A DNA stretch of 64,000 bases, taken from assembly GCF_947487915.1 (NCBI RefSeq), contig NZ_CANKYH010000001.1, positions 1-64,000 on the forward strand, written 5' to 3'. This document shows, piece by piece, positions 61,834-64,000 of the stretch. The DNA comes from an uncultured Serinicoccus sp. (GTDB lineage Bacteria > Actinomycetota > Actinomycetes > Actinomycetales > Dermatophilaceae). Under the pieces are notes generated by a model, which worked only from the letters and a program-made list of their open reading frames with translations, was not told the DNA's origin and did no database searches. The stretch's first letter is position 1; the number at the start of each line of letters is the position of its first letter. The position numbers and the translations under genes are program-made.

Positions 61834-62634
61834 TCAGGAGCGCTCCTGCTCCCCCGGGCCACCCGGGAGGAACCGGGCGGCCAGCGCCTCCGAGCCGCGC
61901 GCGAGCAGCGCCACGTCGGCCCCCACGAGGACGAAGGAGGCGCCCTGCCCGAGGTAGTCGTCCGCGACGGCGGGGTCGAAGGCGTTGACCCCGACGGGCG
62001 TGCCGGCCGCCCGCGTGGCGTCGAAGGTCCGCCGCACGGCCGCGCGCACGTCCGGGTGCGTCTGCTGCCCCAGCAGGCCCATCGAGGCGGCCAGGTCGCT
62101 CGGCCCGACGAAGACCCCGTCGACCCCGTCGACGGCCGCGATCTCGCCCGCCGCCGCGACCGCGGCGGCGGACTCCACCTGGACGAGGAGCGACACGTGC
62201 TCGTCGGCGTCGGCGAGGTAGCCCTCGACCCGGTTCCACCGGGCGGACCGTCCCAGGGCCGAGCCGACCCCGCGCTTCCCGCGCGGCGGGTAGCGGACCG
62301 CCGACACGGCGTCGGCGGCCTCCTGCGCGCTCTCGACCATCGGCACGAGGATGGTGTGCGCGCCGAGGTCGAGCACCTGCTTGATGCGGACGGGGTCGGC
62401 GGAGGGGACGCGGACGACGGGGACCACCGGGTATGCCGCGACCGCCTGCAGCTGCGCGAGGACCGACTCCAGCCCGTTCGGGGCGTGCTCCATGTCCAGG
62501 AGCAGCCAGTCCAGACCGGAGCCCGCGGCGATCTCGGCCACGAGCGGCGAGCCCGAGCAGACCCACATGCCGACCAGGGGCCGGTCGCTCGCGGCGAGCG
62601 CCTCGCGCAGGGTGGGGCTCAGACGAAGTGGCAC
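61834..62634 (-). CDS. hpaI: 4-hydroxy-2-oxoheptanedioate aldolase (HpaI/HpcH family)
   Basis: 266 aa from a GTG that overlaps the hpaH end by 16 bp. HpcH/HpaI signatures: LLLDMEHAPNG, VRVPSADPVRIKQVLDLGAHTILVPMVES, AVRYPPRGKRGVG and VQVESAAAV...VDGVFVGPSDLAASMG. It cleaves 4-hydroxy-2-oxoheptanedioate to pyruvate and succinate semialdehyde, the last step of homoprotocatechuate breakdown. Related enzymes act on similar 2-oxo acids, but context fixes HpaI. Confidence 0.93.
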   Translation of the reverse strand: MPLRLSPTLREALAASDRPLVGMWVCSGSPLVAEIAAGSGLDWLLLDMEHAPNGLESVLAQLQAVAAYPVVPVVRVPSADPVRIKQVLDLGAHTILVPMVESAQEAADAVSAVRYPPRGKRGVGSALGRSARWNRVEGYLADADEHVSLLVQVESAAAVAAAGEIAAVDGVDGVFVGPSDLAASMGLLGQQTHPDVRAAVRRTFDATRAAGTPVGVNAFDPAVADDYLGQGASFVLVGADVALLARGSEALAARFLPGGPGEQERS

Positions 62635-63404
62635 GTGATGGTCCCCATCTCGGCGTAGTCGCAGTGGACGGTGTCACCCTTCGAGACCCACACCGGCCGG
62701 GTGAACGAGCCGGCCAGGATGGTCTCCCCGGCCTCCAGCCGGTCCCCGTGCTGGTGGACCTTGTTGGCCAGCCAGGCCACCCCCAGGGCGGGATGGCCGA
62801 GGACGCCGGCCGCGACGCCGGTCTCCTCGACCTCCCCGTTGCGGGACAGCACGCCGGGCACCCAGCGCAGGTCGATCTCGTCCGGGCGGCGGCGGACGTC
62901 GCCGAGCACCATCGCGCCGTAGGCCGCGTTGTCGCTGATGGTGTCCACGATGGTGCGCCCCTCGAGCTCGATGTGGGAGTTAAGGACCTCCAGCGCCGGG
63001 ACGGCGTGGTCGATCGCCGCCAGCGCGTCCTCCAGGGTGCAGTCCGGCCCGGTCAGCGGCTCGGCGAGCACGAAGGCCAGCTCGACCTCGACCCGCACGT
63101 TGGAGAAGTCGTCGACCGGGATCCGCGCCCCCGAGGCGTGGACGGTGTCGTCGAACATCACGCCGTAGTCCGGCTCGGTGATCCCCGTGGCCTGCTGCAT
63201 CGCCTTGGAGGTCAGGCCGATCTTGCGGCCCACCAGCCGGCGGCCGGCGGCGAGGTTCGTGTCCCGCCAGACGCCCTGGATGGCGTAGGCGTCCTCGATC
63301 GTCGCCTCGGGGTGGCGCGCGGTGATCCGGGGGATCACCGAGTGGGTCCGGTCGGCCTCGGCCAGCTCCTGCGCGATCGCGTGGATCTGCTCGGTCGTCA
63401 GCAC
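62619..63404 (-). CDS. hpaH: 2-oxo-hept-4-ene-1,7-dioate hydratase
   Basis: 261 aa from a GTG five bases after GGAG. FAH-superfamily hydratase pattern: RRLVGRKIGLTSKAMQQATGITEPDYG, DFSNVRVEVELAFVLAEPL (metal-binding acidic residues), DHAVPALEVLNSHIELEGRTIVDTISDNAAYGAMVLG, WLANKVHQHGDRLEAGETILAGSFTRPV. It adds water to the hepta-enedioate from the preceding step. It lies between hpaD and hpaI, in the usual order, with a 16-bp gap to hpaD. Confidence 0.94.
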   Translation of the reverse strand: MLTTEQIHAIAQELAEADRTHSVIPRITARHPEATIEDAYAIQGVWRDTNLAAGRRLVGRKIGLTSKAMQQATGITEPDYGVMFDDTVHASGARIPVDDFSNVRVEVELAFVLAEPLTGPDCTLEDALAAIDHAVPALEVLNSHIELEGRTIVDTISDNAAYGAMVLGDVRRRPDEIDLRWVPGVLSRNGEVEETGVAAGVLGHPALGVAWLANKVHQHGDRLEAGETILAGSFTRPVWVSKGDTVHCDYAEMGTITCHFV

Positions 63405-63420
63405 GGGTGCTCCTCCCTCG

Positions 63421-64000
63421 TCACAGCTGGTGCCCCAGCTTGTACTCGCCCTTCTTCCAGTCGGGCATCTCCTCGTCCTCGTCGCGACGGGTGTAGGAGA
63501 AGCCGTCCGCGCCGATGGTCACCTGCATCTCGGAGTCGTCCGTCCTCGCCACGACCGGCTGCGGGTTGCCGTCGAGGTCGAGCACGAGGGACGCCTCGGT
63601 GTACCACGACGGCACCACCGGGTTGCCCCACCAGTCGCGCCGCTGGTTGTCGTGGACGTCCCAGGTGATGACCGGGTTGTCGGGGTCGCCGGTGTAGTAG
63701 TCCTGGGTGTAGATCTCCACGCGGTGCCCGTCCGGGTCGCGCAGGTAGAGGTAGAAGGCGTTGGACACGCCGTGCCGGCCCGGGCCGCGCTCGATGGCGT
63801 CCGACCGGCGCAGCGCCCCGAGCTTGTCGCAGATCGCCAGGATGTTGTGCTTCTCGTGCGTCGAGAAGGCGACGTGGTGCATGCGCGGGCCGTCGCCACC
63901 GGTCATGGCGGTGTCGTGCACGGTCGGCTTGCGGCGCATCCACGCGGCATACACCGTGCCAGCGTCGTCCTGGATGTCCTCGGTGACCCGGAACCCGAGG
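63421..64000 (-). CDS. hpaD: 3,4-dihydroxyphenylacetate 2,3-dioxygenase, C-terminal part (cut by window edge)
   Basis: 193 codons up to the stop; the gene continues past the right edge. The C-terminal extradiol dioxygenase domain has the second metal His in RMHHVAFSTHEKHNI and the Glu ligand in DGHRVEIYTQDYY, plus ITWDVHDNQRRDWWGN characteristic of HpaD enzymes from Brevibacterium and Arthrobacter. It cleaves homoprotocatechuate meta to the catechol hydroxyls. It heads hpaD-hpaH-hpaI. Further pathway genes such as hpaE or hpaF would be expected beyond the edge. Confidence 0.93.
   Translation of the reverse strand, partial: LGFRVTEDIQDDAGTVYAAWMRRKPTVHDTAMTGGDGPRMHHVAFSTHEKHNILAICDKLGALRRSDAIERGPGRHGVSNAFYLYLRDPDGHRVEIYTQDYYTGDPDNPVITWDVHDNQRRDWWGNPVVPSWYTEASLVLDLDGNPQPVVARTDDSEMQVTIGADGFSYTRRDEDEEMPDWKKGEYKLGHQL

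Larger units (their letters stand above)
4565..63952. repeat. Dispersed octamer GGTATGCC/GGCATACC
   Basis: By eye I count about 45 copies of the 7-mer core GTATGCC or its complement, most extending to the octamer. Examples: 4565, 9163, 9927, 10991, 14411, 19166, 21777, 25182, 26819, 27264, 28625, 30161, 33456, 36725, 49596, 54212, 62430. They occur in every reading frame and both orientations, inside genes. None is seen in 1-4500. The span given is from first to last copy. Function unknown. Confidence 0.75.

Overview
The window is chromosomal DNA of a high-GC actinobacterium. Evidence: strong G/C at third codon positions, frequent GTG starts, GGAGG-type ribosome sites, a DUF222/HNH (13E12-type) nuclease, an Lsr2-type DNA-binding domain, ESX-type secretion accessory genes and an HpaD/HpaH/HpaI pathway. 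My guess is Micrococcales (Intrasporangiaceae/Ornithinimicrobiaceae-like), but this is inference only. I saw no rRNA, tRNA or CRISPR array.

Layout. 1-4.1 kb: an AT-richer accessory patch with the 5' end of an IS1380-type transposase, a three-gene operon (ImmA/IrrE-like metallopeptidase, DUF4411 PIN protein, one-TM protein) and two gene-poor stretches. 4.1-12.4 kb: a nucleic-acid-processing, defence-like island with a PD-(D/E)XK + DUF2075 helicase, an EVE-like + HNH protein, a lipoprotein, a helicase-IV-type UvrD protein with an embedded nuclease (broken by an apparent -1 frameshift), a NERD protein overlapping it, and a decapitated nucleotidyltransferase with a small ORF. 12.4-17.1 kb: a catabolic operon (aldehyde dehydrogenase, beta-hydroxyacid dehydrogenase, two membrane proteins) in which every junction is a 4-bp overlap, with a LysR gene upstream. 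17.2-19.7 kb: a DUF222-HNH nuclease and an ERCC4-Lsr2 fusion preceded by 36-bp repeats that duplicate its start site.

19.7-33.3 kb: the most striking part. Four giant or large proteins (1070, 951, 1580 and 539 aa) and a GNAT/FemAB-like acyltransferase lie on one strand with overlaps or gaps of no more than 17 bp. The first is a DUF6603-type protein; none has a function I can name. Upstream lie an EVE/PUA-like protein and a LuxR-type two-component system.

33.4-42.7 kb: EVE-like protein, response regulator and kinase, membrane protein, SDR, zinc alcohol dehydrogenase, SRPBCC protein and a secreted DUF6351 enzyme with a LacI/CRE-like operator. 42.8-46.5 kb: a compact type VII (ESX-like) substrate/accessory cluster without the secretion ATPase. 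46.5-57.5 kb: phosphatidylcholine synthase-like enzyme, membrane-anchored thermonuclease, SRPBCC protein, a choline-to-betaine operon (betB, betA, BCCT transporter) and a large FAD/Fe-S D-lactate-type dehydrogenase, followed by a 32-bp tandem array. 58-64 kb: a secreted LVIVD-propeller/DUF305 fusion, a strong bidirectional terminator, then on the minus strand a ThDP enzyme and hpaI, hpaH, hpaD (cut by the window end) of homoprotocatechuate meta-cleavage.

A DNA-level signal runs through the core: the octamer GGTATGCC/GGCATACC recurs about every 1.3 kb in all reading frames, often forcing rare codons, and is absent from the first 4.5 kb. That supports recent acquisition of the left end.
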